This document shows positions 34,968 through 43,908 of a stretch of 64,000 nt of DNA, piece after piece; position 1 is the stretch's first letter, and each line of letters starts with the position of its first letter. This stretch comes from an uncultured Alistipes sp. (lineage in GTDB: Bacteria > Bacteroidota > Bacteroidia > Bacteroidales > Rikenellaceae). The position numbers and the translations under genes are program-made. The DNA is taken from positions 186,001 to 250,000 of the forward strand of contig CAJUAV010000002.1 in assembly GCA_910584485.1 (NCBI GenBank), given 5' to 3'. The notes beneath the pieces were generated by a model. The model saw only the letters and a list, made by a program, of their open reading frames with translations, had not been told where the DNA came from and made no database searches.

Positions 34968-35681
34968 TTATTTGAGCCGTCCGAAACGGCGGTCGCGTCG
35001 GGCGTAGACCTCCAGCGCGCGGTCGAACTCCTCTTCCGTGAAATCGGGCCACAGCACCTCGGGAAAGTAAAACTCGGCATAGGCCGACTGCCAGAGCAGG
35101 AAATTGCTCAACCGCTGTTCGCCGCTGGTGCGGATCACCAGGTCGGGATCGGGCATGTCGGCCGTGTCGAGCGCGGCGGCGATGCGCGCTTCCGTAATTT
35201 CGTCGGGGCGCAGCGTGCCGGCGGCCGCCTCGCGGGCGAGGCGCTGCACGGCGCGGCGCAGTTCGTCGCGCGAGGAGTAGTTGAGCGCCAGCACCATCGT
35301 CAGGGTCTCGCCCGCGGCCGTGTCGGCCTCGATCCGGTTCAGAAAGCCCTGCACCTTCTCCGAGAAGCGAGCCCGCTCGCCGATCACGCGCACGCGCACG
35401 CCCTGCCGCTGCAGGTCGGGCGTCTCGTTGATGACGCTGTAGCAGAGCAGCTCCATGAGGGCCTCCACCTCGGCGGCGGGACGGCCCCAGTTTTCGGTCG
35501 AAAAGGCGTAGAAGGTGACGTAACGCACGCCGTTGCGCTGGGCGGCACGGATCGAGGCGCGGATCGAGGCAACGCCTGCGACGTGACCTTCCGAACGCTC
35601 CTTGCCGCGCTGCTCGGCCCAGCGGCCGTTGCCGTCCATGATGATGGCGACGTGCTGCGGTATGGGTTTGGCAATGCTCAT
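34968..35681 (-). CDS. uppS: Undecaprenyl diphosphate synthase (cis-isoprenyl transferase)
   Basis: UppS makes the C55 lipid carrier for peptidoglycan and surface polysaccharides. The 237-residue protein has the active-site motif AIIMDGNGRWA with Asp16. It also has FYAFSTENWGRP, NYSSRDELRRA and the C-terminal DLVIRTSGEQRLSNFLLWQSAYAE-type block (about 187-210). An in-frame ATG at 35693 lies inside the -7 box, so the start at 35681 is used. It is first in the uppS-bamA-ompH-ompH operon. Confidence 0.95.
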   Translation of the reverse strand: MSIAKPIPQHVAIIMDGNGRWAEQRGKERSEGHVAGVASIRASIRAAQRNGVRYVTFYAFSTENWGRPAAEVEALMELLCYSVINETPDLQRQGVRVRVIGERARFSEKVQGFLNRIEADTAAGETLTMVLALNYSSRDELRRAVQRLAREAAAGTLRPDEITEARIAAALDTADMPDPDLVIRTSGEQRLSNFLLWQSAYAEFYFPEVLWPDFTEEEFDRALEVYARRDRRFGRLK

Positions 35682-35690
35682 AATAGGGCA

Positions 35691-35698
35691 CAAATATA
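35691..35698 (-). promoter_or_regulatory. Promoter -7 box of uppS
   Basis: TATATTTG on the minus strand ends 9 nt before the uppS ATG at 35681. No TTTG is seen 19-21 bp further up. Use of this box would give a nearly leaderless mRNA. Confidence 0.5.
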
Positions 35699-35784
35699 GG
35701 GATAAAAATCGAAAAACAGCCTCATCGGGCCGATATCTTTGCGGGTTTTTGCCTTTTGGCGGGGCGATCGGACGCCGCGGACGA

Positions 35785-36663
35785 TCAGCCGCGCAGGTCC
35801 ATTCCCCACATCATCTTGTTACGTAACGTGTCGTAAAACGATCTATTGTGCGGCACGGCCAGAAAAATCGGATCGGCGGCCTTCGCCAGTTCGAACGAAG
35901 CCTCGGGGCCGACGCCGTAGGAGCGGTTGTCGAGCGTGGCGAAGGCCTCGGTACGGTCGCCGACGATCTTCAGCCGCAGACGGCTCGTGTCGGGGACGAC
36001 GACGGGGCGCATCGTGAGGTTGTGCGGCGCCAGCGGCGCCAGGACGAAGCAGGCGCACGACGGGGCCACGACGGGGCCGCCCGCGCTCAAGGCGTAGGCG
36101 GTCGAGCCCGTGGGGGTGGCGAGGATCACGCCGTCGCCGTGGTAGGTGGCCACCAGGCGGTCGTCGACGAAGGCTTCGACCGAGAGCATCCCCGTGCCGC
36201 TGCGCAGCAGCGAGAACTCGTTGAGCGCCAGCGGCACGTCGGGCCGCTCGACGAAATCGCCCGCGACGTGCAGCAGCGTCCGCTCCTCGAAGCGCAGCGA
36301 GCCGTCGGCCAGCGCGGCGAAGAGCTCGTCGAGCCCCTCGTTCGGGGCGACCGTCAGGAAGCCGAGGTGGCCCGCATTGATCCCCAGCACGGGGCGGCGC
36401 AGGCCGCCGAGCCGGCGCACCCCTTCGAGCAGCGTGCCGTCGCCGCCGTAGCAGACCAGCACCGCATCGGCGGGCTGTGCGCCCACGAAGGCGCCGTAGC
36501 GTCGCTCGGGCGGGAGGTGCCACCCGATCCGTTCGGCCAGCAAATCGGCAAACTCTTCGTTTACAGCGTAGTCGAAGCCCGCACGCAGGAGGGCGTCGCG
36601 CAGGGCGGTGAGCTCCTCGGCGGCATGCGGCAGACGACGGCGGGAAAAAAGCAGGATTTTCAT
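35785..36663 (-). CDS. nadK: NAD kinase
   Basis: NadK phosphorylates NAD to NADP in the cytoplasm. The 292-residue protein starts MKILLFSRRRLP. It carries the ATP/polyphosphate motif CYGGDGTLLEGVRRL, the NAD-binding GINAGHLGFL and GDGVILATPTGSTAYALSAG. The C-terminal MMWGMDLRG end is typical of Bacteroidota NadK. It is transcribed divergently from pdxJ, with facing -7 boxes between them. Confidence 0.95.
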   Translation of the reverse strand: MKILLFSRRRLPHAAEELTALRDALLRAGFDYAVNEEFADLLAERIGWHLPPERRYGAFVGAQPADAVLVCYGGDGTLLEGVRRLGGLRRPVLGINAGHLGFLTVAPNEGLDELFAALADGSLRFEERTLLHVAGDFVERPDVPLALNEFSLLRSGTGMLSVEAFVDDRLVATYHGDGVILATPTGSTAYALSAGGPVVAPSCACFVLAPLAPHNLTMRPVVVPDTSRLRLKIVGDRTEAFATLDNRSYGVGPEASFELAKAADPIFLAVPHNRSFYDTLRNKMMWGMDLRG

Positions 36664-36684
36664 CGGCACGAACGAAAAAATGAG

Positions 36685-36705
36685 TAACTTTGACGGACAA
36701 ATATA
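36685..36705. promoter_or_regulatory. Facing -7 boxes for pdxJ (+) and nadK (-)
   Basis: TAACTTTG at 36685-36692 points right towards pdxJ, and TATATTTG (minus strand) at 36698-36705 points left towards nadK. Only 5 bp separate them, so polymerases bound at the two sites would clash. The -33 elements are poor on both strands. Confidence 0.55.
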
Positions 36706-36713
36706 CGCAATTT

Positions 36714-37430
36714 GTGACAAAGTTAAGTGTAAACATCAATAAGATTGCCGTGCTGCGCAATTCGCGCGGCGGCAACCGTCCCGACGTGCTGCGGGCGGCG
36801 CTCGACATCGAGCGATTCGGTGCCGACGGCATCACGGTCCACCCGCGTCCCGACGCGCGCCACATCCGCTACGACGACGTGCGCGACCTGAAGCGGGTCC
36901 TCGCGACCGAACTCAACGTCGAGGGCAACCCCATCCCGAGTTTCGTCGATCTGGTGCTGGAGACCGTGCCCGCGCAGGTGACCCTCGTGCCCGACGCTCC
37001 CGACGCCCTCACCTCGAACGCGGGGTGGGACACGGCGGCCCATCGCGCCTTTCTGACCGACATGACGGCCCGTTTCCACGAAAAGGGGATCCGCGTCTCG
37101 ATCTTCGTCGACCCCGATCCCGCGATGGTGGCGGGGGCGGCGGCCTGCGGCGCCGACCGCGTGGAGCTCTACACGGAATCCTATGCCCGCCTGCACGCAG
37201 CAGGTGACGCGACGGCGCTCGACGCCTTCGCCGCCGCCGCCGAAGAGGCGCGCCGACAGGGGCTGGGGCTCAACGCGGGCCACGATCTGTCGCTCGAGAA
37301 CCTCGCCGACTACGTCCGCCGCATCCCGTGGACGGACGAGGTGTCGATCGGCCATGCGCTGATCGCCGACGCCCTCTATTACGGACTCGAAAACACGGTG
37401 CAGCTCTACCGCCGCGCCCTGAAGCGCTGA
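36714..37430 (+). CDS. pdxJ: Pyridoxine 5'-phosphate synthase
   Basis: PdxJ condenses 3-amino-2-oxopropyl phosphate with 1-deoxyxylulose 5-phosphate in vitamin B6 synthesis. The 238-residue protein has the family start TKLSVNINKIAVLRNSRGG, ITVHPRPDARHIRYDDV, RVSIFVDPDPA, ELYTESYA and the C-terminal EVSIGHALIADALYYG. The start is GTG at 36714; a TTG at 36690 is in frame but overlaps the -7 box. Its stop overlaps the start of cca (TGATG), so translation is coupled. Confidence 0.94.
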   Translation: MTKLSVNINKIAVLRNSRGGNRPDVLRAALDIERFGADGITVHPRPDARHIRYDDVRDLKRVLATELNVEGNPIPSFVDLVLETVPAQVTLVPDAPDALTSNAGWDTAAHRAFLTDMTARFHEKGIRVSIFVDPDPAMVAGAAACGADRVELYTESYARLHAAGDATALDAFAAAAEEARRQGLGLNAGHDLSLENLADYVRRIPWTDEVSIGHALIADALYYGLENTVQLYRRALKR

Positions 37431-38836
37431 TGCCCCTTTCGCACCCCATATTCCGCCGCATCGCCCGTCTGGCCCGCGAACAGGGGGTCGACGCCTACGT
37501 CGTGGGCGGCTACGTGCGCGACCACTACCTGCGCCGCCCCTCGACCGACATCGACGTGGTGGTGGTGGGCAGCGGCATCGAGCTGGCCGAGGCGCTCGGC
37601 CGCGAACTGCACGCCAAGGTTTCGATCTTCAAGACCTTCGGCACGGCGATGCTCCGCACGCGCGACGGCGCGGAGGTGGAGTTCGTCGGCGCCCGCCGCG
37701 AGTCCTACGCCCGCGATTCGCGCAAACCGCAGGTCGAGGCGGGGACGCTCGAAGACGACCAGCGGCGCCGCGACTTTACGATCAACGCCCTCGCCTGGTC
37801 CCTCTCCGAGGAGCGGTTCGGCGAGCTGGTGGACCCCTTCGGAGGGATGGAGGATCTGGACGAATGCCTGATCCGCACCCCGTGCGACCCCGACATCACC
37901 TTCTCGGACGACCCGCTGCGGATGATGCGAGGCATCCGCTTCGCCGCCCAGCTCGGCTTTACGATCGACGACGAGACCTTCGAGGCGATCCGCCGCAACG
38001 CCGACCGCATCGCGATCGTCTCGCGCGAACGCATCGCCGTCGAGCTGAACAAGATCGTTCTTTCGCCCGTTCCGTCGATGGGTTTCGAGCTGCTCGAACG
38101 CTCGGGGCTGCTCGAACGGATCTTCCCCGAGCTGCACAACCTGCGCGGCGTGGAGCGGCGCGGCGCGCACGCCCACAAGGACAACTTCCAACATACGCTC
38201 AAGGTGCTCGACAACGTGGCGCGCCGCTCGGACGACCTCTGGCTGCGCTGGGCCGCCCTGCTGCACGACATCGGCAAGCCCCAAAGCAAGGGGTACGACC
38301 CGCGTGTCGGCTGGACCTTCCACGGCCACGAGGTGATCGGTTCGAAGATGGTCCCCGCCGTTTTCCGCCGGCTGAAGCTGCCGATGAACGAGCACATGAA
38401 ATTCGTGCAGAAGCTCGTCTTCCTCCACCTGCGTCCGATCATCCTTTCGGAGGATCTGGTGACCGATTCGGCCGTGCGGCGCCTCCTGTTCGAGGCGGGC
38501 GACGACGTGGAAAAACTCATGATCCTGTGCGAGGCGGACATCACCTCGGGCATCGACGCCAAGGTGAAGCGCTACCTGCACAATTTCGAGCTCGTGCGCA
38601 GCAAGATGAAGGACCTCGAAGAGCGCGACCGCATCCGCAATTTCCAGCCGCCGATCACGGGCGAAATCATCATGCGGAGCTACGGCATTCCCCCCTGCCG
38701 CGCCATCGGCGAAATCAAGGAGCGGATCAAGAATGCCATCCTCGACGGCGAAATCCCCAACGAGTACGACGCGGCCTACGCCCTGATGGAACGACTGGCC
38801 GCGGAGCAGGGGCTGACGAAGGCCGCCGGCGAGTAA
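37430..38836 (+). CDS. cca: CCA tRNA nucleotidyltransferase with HD domain
   Basis: The 468-residue enzyme belongs to the class-II poly(A)polymerase/CCA-adding family. The head holds AYVVGGYVRDHYLRR and the catalytic DIDVVVVG, with RRRDFTINALAW and RMMRGIRFAAQLGF downstream. An HD-type domain follows at about 255-330 (LLHDIGK). It likely repairs or adds the 3' CCA of tRNAs, which fits the tRNA-Gly in this window not encoding CCA. Distinguishing CCA addition from poly(A) polymerase activity by sequence is uncertain. Its start overlaps the pdxJ stop. Confidence 0.9.
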   Translation: MPLSHPIFRRIARLAREQGVDAYVVGGYVRDHYLRRPSTDIDVVVVGSGIELAEALGRELHAKVSIFKTFGTAMLRTRDGAEVEFVGARRESYARDSRKPQVEAGTLEDDQRRRDFTINALAWSLSEERFGELVDPFGGMEDLDECLIRTPCDPDITFSDDPLRMMRGIRFAAQLGFTIDDETFEAIRRNADRIAIVSRERIAVELNKIVLSPVPSMGFELLERSGLLERIFPELHNLRGVERRGAHAHKDNFQHTLKVLDNVARRSDDLWLRWAALLHDIGKPQSKGYDPRVGWTFHGHEVIGSKMVPAVFRRLKLPMNEHMKFVQKLVFLHLRPIILSEDLVTDSAVRRLLFEAGDDVEKLMILCEADITSGIDAKVKRYLHNFELVRSKMKDLEERDRIRNFQPPITGEIIMRSYGIPPCRAIGEIKERIKNAILDGEIPNEYDAAYALMERLAAEQGLTKAAGE

Positions 38837-38918
38837 CGGCGCCCGAAGCCGAGAAGGGGCGGCCGATACGGTCGGCCCGCAGCCGAGCGGACGGGCGGCA
38901 TCGAGCGGAACGCGAGAA

Positions 38919-39031
38919 GCAGCCCTCCGCCAGGGAGCGGCTGCTATCTGCACGCGCTGAAGCGCGACAATTAACCGACAGCGGCACAGAGCCCCGCGAC
39001 AAGTTGCAGCCCTCCGCCAGGAGGCGACTGC
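38919..39031. repeat. Two tandem copies of the dispersed hairpin module
   Basis: Two 26-bp hairpins (GCAGCC...GGCTGC at 38919-38944 and GCAGCC...GACTGC at 39006-39031) lie 87 bp apart. Each is followed by a second short hairpin (CGCGCTGAAGCGCG in the first) and an AACATTACCCGAC/ACAATTAACCGAC stretch. The first hairpin also occurs at 1631-1656. The remaining parts of the 38837-39130 gap hold no gene. Confidence 0.65.
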
Positions 39032-39130
39032 GGGCTGCCGCGCCAAAGCGAGAACATTACCCGACTGCGGCGAACCGCATGCCCGAACGCCCCCCCGGCC
39101 GCCGGACAACGACACCGAAACAACCCGACC

Positions 39131-39778
39131 ATGAAAAAAAGATACGAACCCGCCCCGCGCCCCGCGCGCGAACAAGACCGCAAGCGCCCCGAGGCGCCGA
39201 AAAACAGCGCCGTCCTGGAGGCCGCCGCAACCCGTGCCGCCGAGGTGCTGCGCGCGGGAGGCCTCATCCTCTACCCCACCGACACGGTATGGGGCATCGG
39301 CTGCGACGCCGCGAACGCCGAAGCGGTGGCGAAGATCTACGCCCTGAAGCGCAGCGAGAACAAACATGCGATGCTCGTGCTCTGCCACTCGGCCGAACAG
39401 ATCGTCCGCTATGTCGACCGCGCCCCCGGGATCGCCTTCGAGGTGATGGAGATGGCCACCTCGCCCCTGACGCTCATCCTGCCCGGGGCCGTCGGGCTCG
39501 CCCCGAACCTCATTCCCGACGAGGGAACGCTCGGCGTACGGGTCCCCGACCACGCCTTCTGCCAGCGGCTGCTGCACCTCTTCGGCCGCCCGATCGTCTC
39601 GACATCGGCCAACATTTCGGGCGAAAAGACGCCCCGCACGCTGCCCGAAATCGCCCGCGAAATCATCGACGGGGTCGATTACGTGGTCGATCCCCGCTGT
39701 CAGGGACGCCCCACGGGCAAAGCCTCGTCGATCATCGCCTTCGGCGAAGGGGGCGAGGTGCGCGTGATCCGCGAATAG
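39131..39778 (+). CDS. tsaC: L-threonylcarbamoyladenylate synthase (Sua5/YciO/YrdC family)
   Basis: The 215-residue protein makes threonylcarbamoyl-AMP for the t6A37 tRNA modification. After a basic 25-residue N-terminus it has LILYPTDTVWGIGCDA and the KRSENKHAMLVLC substrate motif. It also has GTLGVRVPDHAFCQRLL and STSANISGEK, covering the YrdC domain at about 30-205. No C-terminal Sua5 domain is present. YciO-type paralogues of unclear function are similar, so the enzymatic role is likely but not certain. It is separated from cca by a repeat-containing spacer. Confidence 0.85.
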   Translation: MKKRYEPAPRPAREQDRKRPEAPKNSAVLEAAATRAAEVLRAGGLILYPTDTVWGIGCDAANAEAVAKIYALKRSENKHAMLVLCHSAEQIVRYVDRAPGIAFEVMEMATSPLTLILPGAVGLAPNLIPDEGTLGVRVPDHAFCQRLLHLFGRPIVSTSANISGEKTPRTLPEIAREIIDGVDYVVDPRCQGRPTGKASSIIAFGEGGEVRVIRE

Positions 39779-39799
39779 GCGTGTGAACGCCCCATACGG

Positions 39800-39836
39800 C
39801 AGCGGCCCCCGTCGGAAATACCGACGGGGGCCGCTG
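39800..39836. terminator. Bidirectional terminator between tsaC and the OstA-like gene
   Basis: A 16-bp perfect stem (CAGCGGCCCCCGTCGG and complement) closes the loop AAATA between two convergent genes. Confidence 0.8.
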
Positions 39837-39851
39837 CTGTCCGAAGGGCCG

Positions 39852-42290
39852 CTACTCCGTGCGGCGCGGCTGCCCCACCTCGAAGCCGAGGGCGTGCATC
39901 CAGTCGACCGTCACGGCATCGACCTGCTCGTCGCGGTCGGCCCACAACCCCTCTTCGACCAGTCGTTTGCGCTCGGCGTCGATCGCCTCGCGGATCGGGA
40001 ACGACGGCCGTTCGAGCCGTTCATAGAGCGCACGGCGCGACGGGCGGATCGTTCGGTCGAAGACCTCCGAGCGGGCGGGACGCCGTTCGCCCTGCCACTT
40101 GAAGCCCTTCAGGTAGATGCTCTTCGTATCGGGCACCTTGTCGAGCGGATAGATCGGCCAGGAGGGTTCGATGCGGTAGACGATGCGCGAAAGCTGCTTC
40201 TCCTCGATGAAGAACGACGCGTCGCCGCTCTCGATCATCGCCACGGCCACCGCCTCGGAGGGATAGCCGTCTTCGAGGTAGTAGATCGTCTGCACGTTGC
40301 CGTTCACGTCGATCCGATAGATCGCGTTCTCGCGGAAATAGGCTTCCATGCGCTTGCCCGCGATCTGGTTGTAGTGGACCGTATCGATCTGCTGGACCAT
40401 CATCGGCGCCCCGATGAAGTCGGCGTAGTGGAGCTGGCGGTGCATCGTGTGGATATCCATCACCTCGGAGGTGACCTGGTTCCGTTCGTTCCACAGCACG
40501 GGCTCGATGAAGAGATGGAGCGTCGAATCGGTCGACGACCCCGTGATCGAGTCGCAGACGGCCTGGAGGTCGTTGCGGAAGATCTTCACGTTGCGGAATC
40601 CCTTCATGAAGCGGTAGACGCTGTCCCCCGCGACCGAATCGGCGAACGAGGGGCGCAGCGGCCGCGCGGCGAGCAGCGAATCGAAGAGCGGGTCGAGCAG
40701 CCGTTCGGTCGAGTCGATGCGCAGGGCCGACAGCGAATCGAGGCGGCGCACCTCGGCCGCGTCGATCGAGTAGTCGGGCAGCCGACGGCGGCGGCTCTTC
40801 GCCGCACGCGCCTTGCGTTTGGCCGCGGCGAGCGAATCGCGTCGCTCCTGGGCCCGCAGACGGGCCGTCTTCTTCTGCTGACGCGCCGCGGCGATGCGCT
40901 CCAATAGCTCCTTTTTAGCCGCCGCCTTCGCGGCCCGCTTCTCGGCGGCGGCCTGCGCCGCAGCCTCCTTCAGGCGCTGTTTCTCGCGGGCGCGCAGCTC
41001 CTCGGGCGAAAGACGCACACTGTCGGCTCCCGCAAGCGAATCAGCGGCACCGAGCGAATCGGCCGCCCCAGACGCCTCGGCGCGCGGCAGCGTATCGGCC
41101 CCGCGGGGCCCCTCGCCGTCGGCTTGCGGCGCTTCGGCGGCCGCATCGCGACGCAGCCCCTCCGCACGACGCTCCGACAACAGGCCTTCGCCGCGCCGAT
41201 CGGCAGCCGCACGACGCTCCGCGAGCAGCCCGCCGACCGAATCGGCGGCTGCGGGCTCCTCCCCCGCCGACTGCGGCCCTGCATTCAGGGCATATTCGTC
41301 GGGCACGGGCTCGCCGCGTCGCAGGGTATAGAGGTAGATCGAGTCGCAGCGCATGAAGATCGAGTCGGTGTTGCGCTCCGTGTCGTAGTTGACGATCGAG
41401 GGACGGGCCGTCAGAAAGGCGTTGCCCGGGTTCTTCCAGTATTCGCCGTAATCGCCGAAGCAGAGGTTGCGGTGCTCCGTCTCGTCGATCTGGATGTTGC
41501 TGCGCAGCACGACGTGTTCGGCGGCGCGGAAATAGTCGATCGAATCGCTCCAGAGCTCCTGCTGCGCGGTGAGCAGGTAGCCGTTGCGCGTCACCGTGTA
41601 GCGCGTCTCGGCCTTGGCGTAGGAGCCGCGGTCGCCGAGCAGGAAATCGCCGTCGGCATTCCAGATGTGGGTGCGGTCGAAGAAGAAGGCATCGTCGGTC
41701 TCGATGCGGTAGGCCACCGAATCGCCGCGCAGCTCGTACTCCTCGTTGCGCATCTCGACCTCGCCGACCGCCACGAGCTCCTTCGTGTCGGCGTAGTAGT
41801 AGCCGCGCACCGCCTCGACGACGTTCTCGCCGTTCGTCAGCACGCCGCCCTCGGCGAACTCGCCGATGTTGTCGAGCGTGTTGAAGCGGAAGCGCCGCGC
41901 GTAGAGCGTCGCCTCGCCGTCGACCACCTTCACGAGCGGAGCGTAGATCTCGACCGTGTTGCGGTCGCGGTCGTAGTCGGCCCGATCGCCGTAGATGTAG
42001 GTCGTATTCTTGTTGATGAGCACGTTGCCGAAGCACTCGACGTGCGAATCGGAATAGCGCACGGCGCTGTCGCACGTGATGACCGTGCCGTTGTGCTGGG
42101 CGGCGACGTTGCCGATCAGGAAGACCACCGAATCGCCCGGGGCGACGGGCCCCGAGTTATCCGACTTGAGGTGGACGATCTTCTTCTCGCTCCGCTCCGC
42201 GTCGGGCGGCGGCGTCGCGGGTCCCGTGCGGGCGAAGAGCATCGCACCGAAGGCCGCGAGGGCCGCCCCTATGGTCAGAATCCGTCGCAC
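39852..42290 (-). CDS. OstA/LptA-like LPS transport protein
   Basis: The 812-residue exported protein (signal MRRILTIGAALAAFGAMLFA) has an OstA-like beta-jellyroll region at about 40-330: IGNVAAQHNGTVITCDSAV, GNVLINKNTTYIYGDRADYD, EAVRGYYYADTKELVAVGEV. The middle (about 335-530) is a low-complexity Ala/Arg/Glu region with charged coiled-coil-like stretches (REKQRLKEAAAQAAAEKRAA). Residues about 535-812 return to beta-rich sequence. Bacteroidota proteins of this kind probably carry LPS across the periplasm, as LptA does in Proteobacteria. It begins 4 bp after the surA stop, so co-translation is likely. Confidence 0.8.
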   Translation of the reverse strand: MRRILTIGAALAAFGAMLFARTGPATPPPDAERSEKKIVHLKSDNSGPVAPGDSVVFLIGNVAAQHNGTVITCDSAVRYSDSHVECFGNVLINKNTTYIYGDRADYDRDRNTVEIYAPLVKVVDGEATLYARRFRFNTLDNIGEFAEGGVLTNGENVVEAVRGYYYADTKELVAVGEVEMRNEEYELRGDSVAYRIETDDAFFFDRTHIWNADGDFLLGDRGSYAKAETRYTVTRNGYLLTAQQELWSDSIDYFRAAEHVVLRSNIQIDETEHRNLCFGDYGEYWKNPGNAFLTARPSIVNYDTERNTDSIFMRCDSIYLYTLRRGEPVPDEYALNAGPQSAGEEPAAADSVGGLLAERRAAADRRGEGLLSERRAEGLRRDAAAEAPQADGEGPRGADTLPRAEASGAADSLGAADSLAGADSVRLSPEELRAREKQRLKEAAAQAAAEKRAAKAAAKKELLERIAAARQQKKTARLRAQERRDSLAAAKRKARAAKSRRRRLPDYSIDAAEVRRLDSLSALRIDSTERLLDPLFDSLLAARPLRPSFADSVAGDSVYRFMKGFRNVKIFRNDLQAVCDSITGSSTDSTLHLFIEPVLWNERNQVTSEVMDIHTMHRQLHYADFIGAPMMVQQIDTVHYNQIAGKRMEAYFRENAIYRIDVNGNVQTIYYLEDGYPSEAVAVAMIESGDASFFIEEKQLSRIVYRIEPSWPIYPLDKVPDTKSIYLKGFKWQGERRPARSEVFDRTIRPSRRALYERLERPSFPIREAIDAERKRLVEEGLWADRDEQVDAVTVDWMHALGFEVGQPRRTE

Positions 42291-42294
42291 GGCG

Positions 42295-43698
42295 CTATCG
42301 GACCCAGCGTTTGTTCTCGAAGGCGCCGTTGCGGAACGCGGGATCGATGTAGACGTACATGCCGTCGATCTTCCGGTCGAGCCACTCGCGGAAGATGCGA
42401 TCCTGCTTATCGGCCAGCGCCATCTCCTCGAGGCGCAGGTAATCCTCGGCCATCGTCGCCTCGTGGGTCGGGATCACCCGCACCAGCTTGACGATCTTGG
42501 CCAGCTGGTCCTGCATGATGTCGGTCGTCAGGAACGAGGTCGAGATCTCGCCCGGCTTCAGACGCAGCAGGCGGTTGTAGTCATCGAGGGCGTTGAAACG
42601 GGCGAAATCCTCGCGCAGGAACTTCGTCACGGTGAGCTTCGCATCGTAGGCCTCCATGCGCTCCAGGATGTCGTGGTTCGAAACGATGCCGCCGTTCATC
42701 TTCGAGTTCTTGTCGTCGGAGTGCGCGAGGGCCGCCTGCTCGAAGGTGATCGAATCGGCGCGCACGAGCGTCGCCAGACTGTCGAGCATCGTGAGCGACT
42801 CGCCGAGCTCCTCGGCCGTGTAGGAGGGTTTGAGGATGATGTGGCGGAAATGGTAGAGCTGCCCGCGCTTGTCGAGCAGCTGGATGATGTGGAAGCCGAA
42901 CTGCGACTCGACCACCTCCGAAATCTGCCCCGGGCGCAGCTGCTCGAGGGCGTCGGCGAACGAGCGGTCGAGCGACGAGAGCGTCGTGGGCTCCATCTCG
43001 CCGCCGTGGAGCGCCGTACCGTCCTGCGAATACATGCGCGCGAGGTTCTCGAACTTGGCCTGTCCGTTGATGATGCGGGCGCGCATCTCGACGAGCCGTT
43101 CGCGCGTGCGCTGCTTCGCGGCCGTCTTCGAGCGGGGGAATTTCGTGATGTGGGCGTAGACGTACTGGTCGGCGATGAGCGGCAGGCTGTCTTTCGGAAT
43201 CGAGTTGTAGAAGCGCTCGACCTCGCCCGGGATCACCGAGACCTTGCCGATCACCTCGCCCTGCATGGCGCGGGCGTAGGCCTGCTCCTGAAAGCGGCGC
43301 TGCATCATTTCGCGGATGTGGAAGATCGCCATGTGGTGCTTGGCCTCCAGCGCGGGAATCGACCCCTCCTGGTCGATCATCAGCTGCACCTGGTCCTCGA
43401 CGCGGGCCAGGATCTCGGCGTCGTTGACCGACACGGAGTCGATCTGTCCCTGCTGGTAGAGCAGCTTCTGCGTCATGAGCGCCTCGAGGGCCTCGTTCAT
43501 CGGGTCGCGGTCGGAGGTGTAGCCCTCCTGACGCCGCTGCTCGACCAGCTGGCGGGCGTACTCGTCCACCTCCGAGTAGAGAATCGACGAGGTGCCCACC
43601 ACGGCGACCACCTTGTCGAGCATCACCTGCCGCCGCTGGGCGAAGAGCCCCGTGAGCAGCAGCGTGCCGACCGATAACAAGATAAGTTTTCTCAACAT
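42295..43698 (-). CDS. surA: SurA-type peptidylprolyl isomerase chaperone
   Basis: The 467-residue periplasmic chaperone has a signal peptide (MLRKLILLSVGTLLLTGLFA) and a SurA N-terminal helical domain (MLDKVVAVVGTSSILYSEVDEYARQ region, about 24-170). Two parvulin-type rotamase domains follow at about 175-280 (YVYAHITKFP; ARMYSQDGTALHGGEM) and 283-395 (YHFRHIILKPSY; AALAHSDDKNSKMNGG). SurA escorts outer-membrane proteins to BamA. It is transcribed with the OstA-like gene downstream and lies near a second SurA-like gene upstream. Confidence 0.9.
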   Translation of the reverse strand: MLRKLILLSVGTLLLTGLFAQRRQVMLDKVVAVVGTSSILYSEVDEYARQLVEQRRQEGYTSDRDPMNEALEALMTQKLLYQQGQIDSVSVNDAEILARVEDQVQLMIDQEGSIPALEAKHHMAIFHIREMMQRRFQEQAYARAMQGEVIGKVSVIPGEVERFYNSIPKDSLPLIADQYVYAHITKFPRSKTAAKQRTRERLVEMRARIINGQAKFENLARMYSQDGTALHGGEMEPTTLSSLDRSFADALEQLRPGQISEVVESQFGFHIIQLLDKRGQLYHFRHIILKPSYTAEELGESLTMLDSLATLVRADSITFEQAALAHSDDKNSKMNGGIVSNHDILERMEAYDAKLTVTKFLREDFARFNALDDYNRLLRLKPGEISTSFLTTDIMQDQLAKIVKLVRVIPTHEATMAEDYLRLEEMALADKQDRIFREWLDRKIDGMYVYIDPAFRNGAFENKRWVR

Positions 43699-43908
43699 AT
43701 TCCGTTTTTTTGCGTTTGCTTTCTCGTGCGCCCCGCCGCGGGGCGGCCCTGTGTCACCCGCCGCGCCCTTTCGGCCGCCGTTTCGGCTGCCGGAGCTTAT
43801 GACCGACGCGGCTTTGCGGTCGATGCGGTCCTGCGACCGCTGCGGGCCTTCGGTCCTCGTGTCTTTCGGCCGTCGTGCTGCTCCCCTCGTACCGCAGTCG
43901 CGCGGCGG
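43699..43908. repeat. Hairpin-containing spacer upstream of surA
   Basis: No gene is seen in these 210 bp. Hairpins include CGCCCC-GCCGC-GGGGCG near 43730 and GCGGTC-CTGC-GACCGC at 43825-43840, the latter followed by TGCGGGCCTTCGGTCC. This arrangement resembles the two-hairpin module at 1736-2114. Confidence 0.5.

Noticed and set aside
36690..36713. TTG at 36690 as the pdxJ start
   Set aside because: It overlaps the TAACTTTG box, and the GTG at 36714 gives the usual PdxJ N-terminus (TKLSVNINKIA).
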